A stretch of DNA of 64,000 bases from Dromaius novaehollandiae (taxonomy: Eukaryota > Chordata > Aves > Casuariiformes > Dromaiidae). The notes under the pieces were generated by a model that was not told where the DNA came from, ran no database searches, and saw only the letters and a program-made list of their open reading frames with translations. Each line of letters starts with the position of its first letter. Positions within the stretch are counted from its first letter, which is position 1. The stretch is from the NCBI RefSeq assembly GCF_036370855.1, contig NC_088098.1, positions 198,013,773 to 198,077,772 on the forward strand, given 5' to 3'. Made by a program: the position numbers and the translations under genes. Positions 1 to 12,930 of the stretch are shown piece after piece.

Positions 1-2222
1 CTGTTATCTGGCTGTGTTTGTTTTATTGTGTAGTAGTTGTTTAATTTTCCCTGCATTTGCATAAGAGCACTGGTGCACTGGGTGAAGGATATTATGCTTT
101 GGTGAATATGGGCTTACAGGCATTTTGGTGGTTCTGTTGCAAAGAACAATTACAGTGGAAATAAGTTGGCAAACTTTGCTCTTTAGGTACAGCCTGAGTC
201 TGTTTCCCGCATCTTTGTTCACAGCAAGCTTCCTTTCAGTGATGAGCAGAGGGGTGCTGGGGAGCCGTTGAAGGTATAGAAGAGCAAGTTCAGGGAGAAA
301 AGAAGTCATTCAGAACAAAGGTGCTTTTCCAGGAACAGTTTAAGGTTGCAAACATAGTGGATGATAACCAAAGAAGACGTTATCAAGGAGGGTTTCTTTT
401 TATCTTGAAGTAAATTATGAAATGCTATTTGAGTGTTCATTTAATAAAATGTGATCAGTTTTTCCCTAGGGATATGGCCTCCTCTGTTAAAGGTCTACTG
501 TAGGTTGTTGCAGTAAGTGTCCTGCTCAGAGTAAGTGTGATGAAAGAACCAACAGATGGAGGAGAAGGCTGAGAAATGAAGGCAAATAGCTGGAAAAGAC
601 GCAAAAGTGGAGATGGTTGACCAAAAAAAAAGTAAATGTTTGGGAAGGCATAAATAAGATTGAGAGCTGATGGAGTGAGATAACAGACAACTAAATGAAG
701 GATAATTGTAGAGGGCAAAAAGGAGAAGAGCCATGAATTTATTTTCGTCTTCTGGTTAGTAACTTGTTTTTTTAACAGGATTTGTGCTATCAGGTGTTTT
801 TTGGTATTTTACTCTACTTTCTCACTTTGTTTATGCATGATAACTGTTCAGGGAATTTGTCTTGTATGAATAGTACTGCTATTCTGATTTGACTGTTTGG
901 AGCCATTTTTTAGATATGAAATGTCTTTCACTGAACGATAGCAGGCATGTTTTCAGGCATGTACCACAAGCAGGTTTCTCTGTTGTATGTTTGACTACAT
1001 TCTGTATCTGCAGTTGGTCACTAAGAAGAAAGAAATAATGGTTTTGCTTAACAGACTAGGTGGGTATTTTATTACAAGATAAGTGATAGAAAACTAAACA
1101 GATTTAAATTTAGGTATAAGTAAAAAAATATTGTGAAGATGGAAAGTTCTCAAAAGGATACAATAACTCATGAGGATAAATTTAATAGCCCTTTATAGAA
1201 TAATGGAAATATGTGTCAAAAGGAATTAAAGGATGTTGGCAAGGGAGTCTGTTTTTTGCATGTTTTCTGTACTGGAACAAACTCCCAATAATCTGGAGTT
1301 GGCACATGTTGAAAGATTCACTGCGATAAAAAGAATTTAACGAAAGGAAATCCTTATCCTGACATGGGTCTTGGAGCATTACTGTAAAGAAAATAAAGCA
1401 TCATAATTGGTAGAATAATCAGAGTATGTAAACTTAAGAGAACTCCCCTAGATTTTACTTTGAAAGAAATTGAAGTGATGTTGGTTCTAGAGTTTAGATA
1501 CACTTTGCCAAAATATATATGCGAGTCATTGCTTTATGCCCATGACTGCTGTACTTCCTTAATTCACTGTCTCTTTTGATCCTTCTATAAACAACAACCC
1601 TTTTTTTTATCAGAGTGGCATCAAACAGCTTCTTCCTAATACTGAAATCGGATATAGACAAAGGGGAAAAAAATCTCATATTTTGCCACAGCAAAATGGA
1701 CTTCAACTTATTGTCACAGAGTCATAGCCCTTGGGACATTTGACAAAGAGAAGAGCTGACAGTAAAATAAATATAACTCAGAATGACAGCTTTTTTTGTG
1801 AAGAAACTCTATTGACTCTAGTGATTTTTGTTTTATGAAATACCTTTGAGGATTGAACAGTAGACAGGATTAAGTCTCTTGAGAACATATTATATCACCA
1901 CTTCGATGCTTACTGCAGAAAAGGAAATATTATTCTAAATGAATTTTTTCTCTTTCTTGGTAGTTCTAAAAATGCTTCCAGCTGTTCAAATGTCTAATGC
2001 TTTTTCCCTTTTTTTTTCTCTTCGAGAGACTTTTATTTTCCAGAAAACGCGTACTTTCAGTAACGTGAGATCTCTCTTGTGACCAGCAGTGTAACTCTCC
2101 TTAAATGTAAAAAACACTGTAATCCTTTTCCAGCATTCCATGCTTTCCCACCGGGGCTGCTGAATGAATTGTCCAAAAGTTGGGTTTGTAATACTGTAGC
2201 TCAGTGTAATAATTCTAATCTG
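1..2222. other. Intergenic, no supported feature
   Basis: AT-rich sequence with short chance frames on both strands. No exon, RNA gene or recognisable repeat seen. Confidence 0.6.
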
Positions 2223-2252
2223 AAAATTAGAAGACTTACAGAACTGGAGAAT
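2223..2252 (+). repeat. 30-base direct repeat, left copy
   Basis: The sequence AAAATTAGAAGACTTACAGA continuing ACTGGAGAAT recurs at 3803-3832 with one mismatch (A at 2232, G at 3812). Similarity stops abruptly on both sides. Confidence 0.9.
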
Positions 2253-2699
2253 TGTTTTGTATTTTAGCTGCTATAGAAAGTAAATAGTGAACATCTTTGG
2301 AAGAAATAATACTGTTATGCAATACTGAAGTAATAACATATAGTTAAGTCATATCAAAAAAAAAAAAAGTGGCCAACATTTGATAGTCTGAGGTGTCAGC
2401 TAAGCTTTTATCCATGTTTGATGTGATTATTCTTCTGATTCACCTAAGACAGACTGAAATATTGTTTAATAATTGCTTTCCAGTGAAATAAACTTAAGTG
2501 GTGCTTCATGGAATTTTAAATGAAAATTAAAATTGAATCATGAATTTTCTAAATGAAATTTCTAAATTACCTAAAAAGATAAAATCAGCAGAGGGCAATA
2601 TCTCATTAGGCAAAGAGGAGAATAAAATAGGTCAAGGAAGAATTATATATAAATTAGAAACCAGACAAGAAAAAATATTGATAGCAGAAGCAAAATGAC

Positions 2700-3480
2700 C
2701 TGTGGGTCACGAACTTAGGGAGACTAAAATAGTAATGCTTTTTTTGTGTGTTTTTACAAAGGAATAAGTATAAAATGAAAATAACGGAAAAGGCAGACAT
2801 GTTCAAAAATGTTTCTGTATTGTCTTCAGTGAAAAGCTAGATGGAAGAATTATTATCATATGTTGATAAAATACTTTTGTTCCTACTGCTAAAGATGTTT
2901 AGAGCAACTTGTACAGTGGGTCAGACTTGAATCAGTGTGCAAAGATTTAAAGTGAATGTATATCGAAATAATGGAGCTCCTGGCAGGACTTGCCTAATCA
3001 GAGGGTATTCTAATAATCAGAATGTGTTTCCAGAAAATAGGTCCTGCCACAGTAACCTTTACATAATGAGTTAATAAATTCTGTTGCAAAAATAATTATG
3101 TTCTTATCATGGACTGTGAGAAACAAATTATTTAACAGTGCACAGTAATTTGAATGAGAAACAAATTTTGTAGATGTTACTAAGATGGAAGAATGAGAAG
3201 TAATGAAGAGGACAGATCATTGTTACCCAGCCATATTAACGCCTCAGAACATCAGGGCTCAGCAAATACGCATTTCAGCTAATTTGACAAGAGGAGCAAC
3301 TGAGTATTGGAACACACGTGAAGGACTCTGCTGTGGATGACTGATCATCAGTAGAAACGTAAATCAAAATCGGACAGTTTTCTGGAAAATATGCTCTAGT
3401 TCAGGTTAATTCAAAGAAGTCCCACAGCCTTTGTTATGCAAGAGGACAACCATCTTTTATGGTCTTCTAAGCTATGAATG
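2700..3480 (+). mobile_element. CR1 LINE, decayed and internally deleted
   Basis: The part over about 3186-3240 (GTAATGAAGAGGACAGATCA) matches an internal CR1 block. The part over 3385-3478 (TATGCTCTAGTTCAGGTTAA, CCTTTGTTATGCAAGAGG, TGGTCTTCTAAGCTATGAAT) matches the CR1 3' end. The spacing between them is much shorter than in a full element, so there is an internal deletion. The 2700-3060 part (AAAATAGGTCCTGCCACAGTAACC) is a weaker match to upstream CR1 sequence. Plus orientation; no intact coding. Confidence 0.55.
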
Positions 3481-3752
3481 AACACAGTATTTTTGGAAAG
3501 AAGTTCTGCCACAAGGGTAGCAAGTCTGTGCTCCTGAGGGAGCTGACCTGCTTCAGGTTTCGCCAGCAGGAAAGGATACCTGAGTGGAGAGCTGAAAAAG
3601 TGGCAGGATCCAAAGAGCTTCCCTTGCTTGTTATACAAGTAGGAGGCCCCGTGCATCTGGTATTTCAGAATGCTTCTGGGCAAAGTATTGGAGAATTTAT
3701 TTTCCCAGAGCCAGGGATTTATTTACGTGGTGTTGGGAACAAGTTCAAGTAA
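3474..3752 (+). other. Orphan open frame, unrecognised, probably not a gene
   Basis: 92 codons, starting just after the CR1 3' end with an in-frame stop two codons upstream of the ATG. The composition is protein-like (PLLVIQVGGPVHLVFQNASG, then EFIFPEPGIYL). The frame closes on a TAA that is itself part of a strong donor (TTCAA|GTAAGTAC, GT at 3749-3750), and CCTGCTTCAG at about 3550-3559 resembles an acceptor. So an internal exon of about 3560-3748 is conceivable. I recognise no domain, and no partner exon was found. Part of an undefined repeat is equally likely. Confidence 0.15.
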
Positions 3753-3802
3753 GTACTTTTACCCTGGCAGATTTACAATATACCAAAAGAGAATATTACA
3801 TT

Positions 3803-3832
3803 AAAATTAGAGGACTTACAGAACTGGAGAAT
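3803..3832 (+). repeat. 30-base direct repeat, right copy
   Basis: Partner of 2223-2252, exactly 1580 bases to the right, 29 of 30 bases identical. The CR1 remnant at about 2700-3480 lies between the copies but does not reach either one. Confidence 0.9.
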
Positions 3833-6800
3833 AGAAACAAAATTATTGCAGAAAGAAAGCACATAGATTTCCCTGGGAGAAGCACCGTGGGAGAACAACC
3901 AGTGTGCTGAGGAAGGAGAGAGAAGGAGATAAATGATAAGGAAATATAAATCAGCACCAGCAGGACTGCCTGTCAGCCCTTCTGATCTTCTGCTGTTTAC
4001 CTTTTCAGCATGCTGCGGCTGTTCTTCCGCAGATGGCTCTGCAGAAGGAGCACTGGGGTGCTCTACAGCCATGCCCTTGTAGGACATCGGTGAGGCTTGT
4101 TATTTGGAGGAAGTATCTACCTAATCTGTTAAAGCCTAAATACTGAAACTAGAAGCAAAGTGCTGATAAAGATCAGACAGAATAAATGGTGGTTGCCCTG
4201 CTTGTGTGGAGCTGTGGAAATACTGATGAAATTTAGTGGGATGTCTCTTGCCCATTTTAGCCTAGAAGGCAACATGTAGATTGCTAAAGCTTGCCGTTCA
4301 GCCTTGCTTTAAGATTTATGAAAAGAAACAGGCACCTCCTAAAGAGATATATCCTACCTGCTTTGGGATGGGATGAACCATCTCTTGCACATGCTTTTTC
4401 TTGCTCTGGTGACTGTAGAGGAAACACAGATTGCTAAAAATATAGATGTCAGGAATTCTGTTTTAAATTCAAAAAACCTTAAGCACCAAACTTTTTGAGA
4501 AGTTGCATTTTTCAGTAGTCAAATGCCAATTGTTTGCTTTTTCTGGCTGTCATATATGATTGAGTTGATGCAACTATCTAAGTACAGTATTTTAACACTG
4601 TACTACACAATGCTGTTTTTAATGTGTAGGATAAAATGTTTTTAGCTAATCTTAGGACATTCAGAGTTTTAGGAAATGGCTTTTGTCACTTGTCCCTCCG
4701 ATTCCTTCCAGCCCCCTCACCTTAAACCTTAGACGCTGCCAAACGCCTCCCTTCTGCCACGGCTTCTACAGCTGCAGTGGGGGCAGGACCCAAAGGGTGA
4801 GCTACGAGTGGAAGGCAAGGGGCGCATTGGGCCTTGGCTGTGACCTGGAGGCTGTGCTCATGTCAAAGAAAAAGCTGTTGGCACGTCCCCATATAGCCTG
4901 CAGTGACTCTCATGCTTGAACAGCGATTCTCCCCGACTTCCCTGAGCTGCAGGAGAGGAGTGTTGGGAGCACGAGGCTGCGGTACCCTTCAAAAATAGCT
5001 ACAAGGGCTCAATGGATTCATCATACCTACTTTCAGTGATTGAAATACACATGAAAGAAAAATGTTTATAAACTCAAGTGTTTCTTGGTATGCTGTAGTG
5101 CACACTGTATCCACCCCCATTTTCCTCCTAATGGAGGCAGAATGCAGTCAACTGACTTTGCCGTTCTCAGAATGGAGCCACATCCTCATCCAGCATAAAT
5201 TTCCATAGCTCAGATGAAGGTATTAAAGACCTATATTTATACCTGCTGAGGATTTTGCCTCAAAGTTATTTGAAAGGCATCCCAGCTCCAGGCTCCTGAG
5301 TTGCAGAATCTACTTTTGACAGTAATGAGCTGCATGGAGGCAGTTTATTGGCTGTATGGGAGGAAAAGATCTTCCAGCTCTGAGCAGTGGGAGTGCTGAA
5401 ACCTGAAAGTGATTTCATTTCTTCACATAGATTTTAGAAATGAAAAATGCAAGAAAATTGAGTTGAATGTCTTGTCTTCAGATGCTTCTCTTAGGTAGAG
5501 ATGTGCACAGTTGTCTACATCTTCATTCTAGAAGAATAGAGCTGTAACAGAATTATAAGAGAGCCCTGGGGGAATACAAGAGATATAGCAACTTTTATAA
5601 CATACTAAAACTTCTATAAAACTAATTATGTGTGTTATCAGAATGATTCATGCTAGCCATAGTAAATCCCATTCATTACAAATGAGAGTTTAAATTTCAA
5701 TTCTCTGTCTTCTGAGAGCTGCACAAACATCATGCACTGTAGCTAAGGGGTTGAAAAAGCAATCTGTCAGCTTTTAAATTTGTTAAGAATTTGAGACGTA
5801 ACCACATGCTTCAAAAAAGAGGGAGTACTATTGGGATCTGTTACCTAATTCCACTTGGTTAAAAAAAAGTGTCCTGTGTTAGATGTCTTTAACCACACGT
5901 AAGTTCAGATCAGACCTGTTTCCTCACCAGCCTGAAAAACATTCTCCCCAGCATCCTGTAAGTTTAATTTGTCCTCCCATCTTGCCCTGATGCAAGCCCA
6001 ATGGCCAAGTCCTCGTTTATTCCCGGGAAGTGTCATGTGCCTGTAGGTATCGCTTTTGGCGAGACTGTTTAACATGGAAGGCATTTTGCTCAACAAAGTA
6101 CTGACCTGCTGGTGGTGTTTTCCCTAACTAGGGATTTAGGTAACTTGTTCTACTTAATCAAATTAGTTATCTTTTGATTCTGTCTGTTTTTTAAGCCAAA
6201 TTCCTAAGACAAAGTAGTTTTAGTACAATTTTCGTTTTTAATCTCAGGTTCTCGAACCAAGTCTGCTTTTATTTTTATTCTTTCCTTTGTTTCTGACTGC
6301 CTGGAACATATGTGAAGAACCGGTGTTGGCTGACTTGAGTACCAACACATGGCTAATTTGACAGCCTTAAATACAACTTCTGGAGCAATTCCTTATTTCA
6401 TCTTTTCCAAGTCCTTCCCTTGGGCTGCCAGAAGTGGCTGTTTGCTATTCTGAAATCTTAGATCAGTGAGTCTCAATGGTTTTGTTTACAGATTTTTATT
6501 TTCTTCCTGTGCTTTATGTTTATTTCTCACCCTATCTTGCCTCTCCAGCTTTATCTGTTTAATTCGACCAAAAAAATATATATATATGCCTTTCAGTTTG
6601 TTTCTGCCTGTCACAAACTAAACTGGTCAGTAAAGGCTAAACTCTTTTTATAACTTTCTCTGTTTATCAGGACCCTTTGTTCCAGCTGAAAACATTTCAG
6701 ATTCCAGTCACCACACACTACATAAAAGGGTTCAGAAACAGGACATGCTCAAATAAACAGAACTGTTGAGCTTTTCACCTACTTTTTCATTATTCACCCA

Positions 6801-8900
6801 GGTGGTCGAGTGCTTTGCAAAGGAAACGAGACCACCATGATGCTTGAACGTGCACTGTCTGTTTCCTCCACGGACTTTTGAACCCATCCAGTCAAATCCA
6901 ATGAAGAGCTGGAAGTCCCATCTGAAAGGTGGTGATGTCCCTGAGGGATCTATGGAAATAGATGGCTGAGGACAAGGTGAGCTTGCGCCCTCCCACAAGT
7001 GTCCTGATGGAGGTGAAATTCGTGGTAGGAGCTCCTGGTTTTCTGTGCTGGAGGCCCCGGGGGAGTGAGACCTCCTGGGTGCCCCAGCCAGGGGAGGAGG
7101 CTCAGTTGGGGCTCTCAGTCCACCGAAAGGCACTCACATCCATGTGAAATGCAGCTTTATTAGTGCTGGTGCTCTGAGTAAGTGTTTAAGGGCCAAAGTC
7201 GATTTTTGTGATTTCTTGAGAGGCTTTGTTAATAGTGGGAGCTGCACGTATAGCATATTTATCAGGACCTGAAATAGTGCTAGTAATATGTACAGGGAGA
7301 AAGTAGACATGTAAAGTTGGGGCTGGTGGCTTGGCTGAAGTCCCAGAGTTTTATTTTAACTCCTCCTAAACTAGGAGCAAAATGATGGGGTAGGTGAAAC
7401 GTTTTGTATTTCTGTCTGTATATTGGAGAAAAGTCCATTTTCTGCCAAATCATCCGAATTAGCTATGAGCCCTCCCTTTTATACTGTTTGTGCTTTTTAC
7501 CACCTCCTTCCACTGAACTGAAACTTATGTTTTATTAATCTTTTAGATTTGTTTTGAATGTGTTTTCTTTTAGCATCCATTCAGAAAAGGATTTGAATTC
7601 TCCACACCCAGGAACACCCAGGGCTTCCTTGATTGTAGTAAATCCCCCAGATAAATTAATTCTGTTTACATTGACTTAGCCTAAAGAGGAGTCCCATCTG
7701 GAAAGCCAGCAGTGCTGCCACCTAGTGTAAATGGTTTCCGTTTGGGCCAGCGTGTTTCTGTCAGGTCTTTTGATACATGGCTACGTTACAAGTCTGGATT
7801 TTTGGTAGCGGATGGAGGGTGATCAGTGAAAGCGCTGAGCATGAGCTGCAAGTTGGATTTCTGATGGTGCTGCAGCTGTGCTGGCCATGGACAAGCTCCT
7901 TCGGGGTCTTACTGGTCTCCAGTGGCACCACCCGGTCAGCTAGGCTAAAGTCAGGTGAGATGACACCCAAATCAGGGCAATTCATTCCTGCTTTCTCAAA
8001 TGCAGGCTGGAAAAACAGCTGTCTGGATGCACTGTGCTCTCTCTCTCTTCCCCTTCATTGCAGAGTTGAAACCGGGCATGCTGAGGGCTACAGCCAGCGA
8101 GGAGCAGTGACACCACACTCAGGTTGTGGCCTATAAGATGGGATTTTTCTTTTCTCTCATCTTGTATTTGCCTTTTCTACCTACACCATAACTACTGCAC
8201 CCTTCTGTGCTTTGCTAGTTGTACAAACACTGACACAAAGATGGGCAAGTCTGGCAAGGGAGACGTGCAGCTAGCTGTCTGTAGCCTCCTTTGTTAGTAC
8301 TGTGCTAATGCTGTAAGTGCTATAAAGAAGTTAAACAAACACTATACAGAATATCAAAGAAGCTTCAGCTAGTAACCTGACTTGCAGAAATGCTGGGGGC
8401 ATTATTTTCAAAGGTAAACCAGAAAACCAGGCGGTTGGTGTCTGAAGTATTATAGCGAGATTTCTGAGAGCCCTGGCTTTCCAGCTGAAAATGGTTGGAT
8501 TCTAATATTGAGGGTGCTGCACTGATACTTGATTATGAAGATATTGTAGATGCTATTATATGACAACTACTTCATTTGTATAAAGGTCTGAGGTTGTTGG
8601 AGCAAGATACAGTCCTATTTCTACGAATGCTTGTGCATGTGGCACTGCATTGCCTTAAAATTTCATTTCAGTGGATGTATTATTGGATTATGTTTGTACA
8701 TCTGTGAAAACATTTGCAGCCCAAACCGGTGAGGATCAGTTATTCAGTGGAATCATTTCCACCTGGATAATGCAAAAGGTTCTGCAATACCAGTGTTTGT
8801 ACTTCATTAAGATATTATGAGATTTCCTTAAAATTACATTGTTAATAGATATCTGTGTATTAATGATGGATTGGTTGATTTTTTTTGTTTGTTCCTTTCT
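3833..8900. other. Intergenic, no supported gene
   Basis: Mixed-composition sequence with short open frames (for example around 6732-7133 on the minus strand and 7777-8136 on the plus strand). None has a recognisable domain, a codon pattern or splice partners. No MIPEP-like coding was recognised. Confidence 0.55.
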
Positions 8901-9944
8901 GAAAGGTGTTTTCTTCAGGTTTCCTGTTGCAGCCAAAGCCCAACAAAAAAGGGAAACTGCAGCACTGATAACTCAGTGGCATTATGATGACCAAGTTGCT
9001 CCCTCTCTGCCTAACACAAGGTTAGATGATTGGCTATACCTATTTACGGCTTGTTATTCTCAGGTCGCAGAAAAAAGGAGTGGGGGACCAGATGGAGGTG
9101 CGCTGCAAGCCAGATCTGGCCCACAGGCTGCCTGAGCACGGGCGCTCTCGCCCTGGGCGGTGCAGCTGGGGCTGTTTGATGTTGCTGTATTATCCGAGTG
9201 GAGGAGCTCCTGGTGCAGACACAGCCCCAAGACGCCGGCATGGCTGTCCAGCAGCGGGTGCCTGCAGCAGAGCCGGGCTCCTGCTGGCCAGCGCGGTGAT
9301 GCTCTGAGGCTCTGTCCTCAGTACGCAGCTCCCTCGGGGAGAGGCAGAAGGCCCATTCCTGCCTGCACACACTGAAACAGTGGCATGCACTTCTCAAATC
9401 TGGCTCTGCAAACCTAGTGTATTTCCATGCGGAAACCATTTATTTAGCGATGTAGGACCCAGCGCAGTAGCTGCAAGTTAAGGCTGGCGGTTTAAGGCTC
9501 CCTGAGCATTTCTGTTGGCCCTGCTTCTGGCCCGGGGGGCTCTCGGCTGTGTGTTTGCAGGGATTTTTGAATTGCAGGGCTTTTCAAGTCTCCTATTTCG
9601 CACTCTTTACAGCTTCCGGAAGTCCCTCAGAGTCTGAACCAGCGCCCCAAGGCAAACAGCATAACCCCTCGCCGAAGCCTCGCTCTGTCCATCCCCGCCA
9701 GTGAAGCCCCCAGCAGATGCAGCAGAAACTGCCAGCAGCGGCAGCGGTGCAGCAGCCCTTGGGATGCCCTCATCAGCCCCTGGCAGCTCTTGGGGCACTA
9801 TATGGAGTCTCTGTATGGGACTTCTTGTCTAAGAAGAGGCTGTGTTTACAGAGTTGGCTTTCTAGCCACGAGCACATTTGTATAAGGTTACTTATTTAAT
9901 TAACAGGCTGAATGTTCCTGCAAGGGTGCCTGAGCTGTGGAGGA

Positions 9945-10020
9945 ATTACACCCTGCTGGGATTTGAACTAGGAACCTTTGGATTCAGCAGCACTAGTCGG
10001 TCATTGGAGTTACAGGAGAC
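9945..10020 (-). repeat. Possible tRNA-SINE-like remnant, minus strand
   Basis: The minus strand has CTGCTGAATCCAAAGG followed by TTCCTAGTTCAAATCCCAGC, which looks like a tRNA anticodon arm and T arm (GTTCAAATCC B box) in the right order. A matching A box is not clear and the acceptor stem does not pair, so this is not an intact tRNA gene. Confidence 0.25.
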
Positions 10021-12005
10021 AACGTTCAAACATCTGAGTTGCTATGGAGCTACTCTGCTTAATAAGCTGCCAGAGAATGGGGATAACTGAGCAGCAGGAT
10101 TTATTTTAACTCACTAAAGATTTCTTTCTAACTGAAAACCTTTTATTTCAGCTTGCACTTCTAGAGAAATCCCTTCTTATGTTTTCTTAAGCTTTCAGAG
10201 TGCTTAAGTGACTTGGGAACATAAACAGTTACTAATGCCTGAGTCACTTCTCAGAGTGGGACTTGGACACTTTCAAAAATGCTTCCCAAGGTGATGAACT
10301 TGTATATGCATTTGGAAGTGGAGGCATGTAATCATTTGCTACTTGAGATTGAATCATTATAGCTGTAACTCTAGCTGTAACTGCCATTACACCCTTATTT
10401 ACACCCTTATGCTCCTGTAGCATCTGTCTGTGACCTGTTGACAATCCTGAGGGATTCCTGAGCTCAAAGCTTGCCTTGATATTTGCTTGTTCTTCCCATT
10501 TGGACTGAATGTTGTGTACACATGACTCTCCTAAATACAGAAAAGAATGCAAAGAAAAAAGACTGTCAGATAAACTTTGCTGATGCACCCTTTGTGAGCT
10601 GCTCAACTGGTTTTGTACATTGCAAACATGTTGTGGTCCAATGTTTATCCACTAGACCATCCCAGAATGGGCTGGAAATGAGCCACGTTAGATCTATTAG
10701 ACAATGCACCCAAGCAGGTCAATACAAAGGCATTTACGACAAGTATTTTATAGTGGCAGCACACTTGGATGGTTGAACCAGATGGCTGCTCCAAGCTGCC
10801 CTTTTCTGAATTCCCAAGGTGGAGGTGCTTTGCTGCAGATGTATAGGTAGCTCGTCCGCATGTAAGCAGTGCACATAGCTTGTCCAAGGCCTAGCTATCT
10901 GCGCACTGCCTGCGGGCTGCTGGTGCATGGCAGCTGGGTTTGAGCAGATGCGGTTGCGGTTGCAGAGGCAGCTGACAAATTAGTGTCCGTAGATGAACCT
11001 CTGAGCAATTGAAATGTAAATAAACTGACAAGGCATGGAAGGAGGCCTTGGATCCAGTAGTGACTGCCGTTTGGAAAGGAGTCCGCGTTTGTATGCCCAG
11101 AGGCCATTTGGGGCAATTAACAGTCCAGCAGCGCTGCTCTGCCTGCACGACCAGGATTTATGTAGCGGTGCTGCTTGCCGTGTCAAGCTCCTAAATCACT
11201 GCCCCTTGGCTTGGCCACCTCCCAGGCCTGGTGGGCTTTTGCAGTCGCGTTTCCTCCTTATGCTGCCGTTTGGCACTTGGGCTTGAGCAGCGGGTGCCGG
11301 TGCGGGGAGGGGAGGTGGCTCCCGTCTCGGTCTGGAGAAAGGCCACTGTGCACCCAGCCTGGCACTTAAACTTGGCCCCTTCTGCCTGGGCTGGGAGATG
11401 TTTGTAAGCTGGGCATGGACACGGAGGGAAAGGGAAGATTAATGATTGGCTGCTTTTCTAGGAAAGGATGTATCTCCTGTGCTCGCTTGCCTCCTGCCAC
11501 TGGAGACTTGCTCCTGGTCCCGCTGACGACGCTCAGCGGTGTCTAGCATTAACATGCCAAGTGCACGTGTATCTGCTGGGGCTTTCCCTGTCCCTCTGAC
11601 TCGTCACCATGACAGAGGCCCTGACCTGCTGCGTCCTTACAGCAGTCACCCGGAGAATCCTCTAAAATCGCGCTTGTATCATCCTGTTGTTGGAGTGCAT
11701 GCATGTGCTTTCTGCGTCCACATTACTTGTGAATCGCACACGGCAGGAAGCCAGGAGGCAACCAAAGGGACTTTCTCTCCTTATTGCTGCTCCTTCTGCT
11801 CTGCAGCGCTGCTTGAAGCACGTGAGGATGCAGCCTAGACCTGGAGGAGAGTTTAGTGCCCTCTGTGCAGCACCCTACCCAAGACACTCAGCATAGCTTG
11901 GACACAGCCCTTGTGTAGTTAGCACCACCTTTGGTGAAGGTGTGATTGAATTAAGCATGTAAAAAGATAAGACAAAGTGACTCAGGGAAGTATCTCCTGG
12001 GGATC

Positions 12006-12034
12006 GGGGGGGGGGGGGGGGGGGGGGGGGGGGG
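12006..12034 (+). repeat. Poly-G tract, 29 G
   Basis: Uninterrupted run of 29 guanines, flanked by GGGGATC and AAATATGG. Capable of G-quadruplex formation. Its exact length is likely to be uncertain in any assembly. Confidence 0.95.
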
Positions 12035-12721
12035 AAATATGGCAGAATAAAAAAAGACTCAATGGAGGTGGTGCCTGGGACAAAGACACAGAGGACAAAG
12101 CGGCGAAAACCAGGTGCGGGAGGTCAGCGAAAGCTAGCAGCTGGGGGCGAGGGGGAAGCGATCGGACGGGCACTGTACGGACAGCTCTGGACACAGGGAG
12201 GTGAGAGATGAGGAGCTGCAGTCAGGAATCGGGAAAGCATACAGGCCAAATAGGCTAAGGTAGGTAATGGGCTGGGTTTGCAGATGAGAGATGCAAAAAG
12301 CTTCAAGCCTGTGTCACAGGGAGGAGGATGTAGCTTGTAGCAAAGACAGAAAAGGAGAAGGGCGTGTGATGCTTGTGTCATGAAATGGCCTTGAAACGGT
12401 GTCGCAAAGCGAGGGGAGCAAAGACATGAGAGCAGAGAACTGGAAAGGTGGAGTGATTGCTGGGAATGAAAATGAGCACTGAAGGGCAAAGATTTGCAGG
12501 TGTTCTCAGAATTAATAAGTAATTGTAGAAATAATTTTTGAATTGAGGAAATGAGACTATAGTGCTGTGCACCAGCGCTAGAGAGCTAACAAGTCTCTGT
12601 TGTCTCACAGCTTAATGCCATAAATGTTGCATTGAAATCTGCTGTACAGAACAATGTTCAACAAAGTGTATATATTTAAGGACAACTGCTTTTTTCTCTT
12701 AGCTAAAGCACAGTTTAGGTA

Positions 12722-12930
12722 GCTCAAGGGCCTCAGAACAACCATCCTGGGTCAGACCGGATCCATCTTCCTTCTGCCTCCCTAAAGGTCCTGTGCTGAG
12801 TGGTGCCTACAAGCAGATGTCCAAGAAGGAACAGAAGAGTGGGGCCACCATATACAGTAACTTTTCATGGACCTTCCAGGCTCCTGAATCTGTGCCTAGC
12901 TGTAGTAATGCTTCATTTGCTGCAAAAAAA
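12722..12930 (-). mobile_element. Probable CR1 LINE 3' fragment, minus strand
   Basis: Plus-strand CCATCCTGGGTCAGACCGGA, followed by GCAGATGTCCAAGAAGGAAC, follows the reverse complement of a common bird/turtle CR1 3' end (normally CATACTGGGTCAGACC..GGTCCATC). It is short and diverged. The open plus-strand frame over 12800-12982 sits on it and is not a gene. Confidence 0.45.

Noticed and set aside
6732..7133. Minus-strand 133-codon open frame
   Set aside because: Pro/Ser-rich, no family resemblance, no splice-supported continuation, and the opposite strand is also partly open.
9044..9439. Overlapping open frames on both strands, up to 131 codons
   Set aside because: Frames open in several phases at once in GC-rich DNA, low-complexity Arg/Ala/Pro content, and no known domain.
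10640..10680. tRNA A-box-like sequence on the minus strand (TGGTCTAGTGGATAA)
   Set aside because: No B box at the right distance and no acceptor stem, so neither a tRNA nor a supportable SINE.
12124..12489. Minus-strand 121-codon open frame
   Set aside because: Composition reflects purine/pyrimidine strand skew next to the poly-G tract; no domain recognised.
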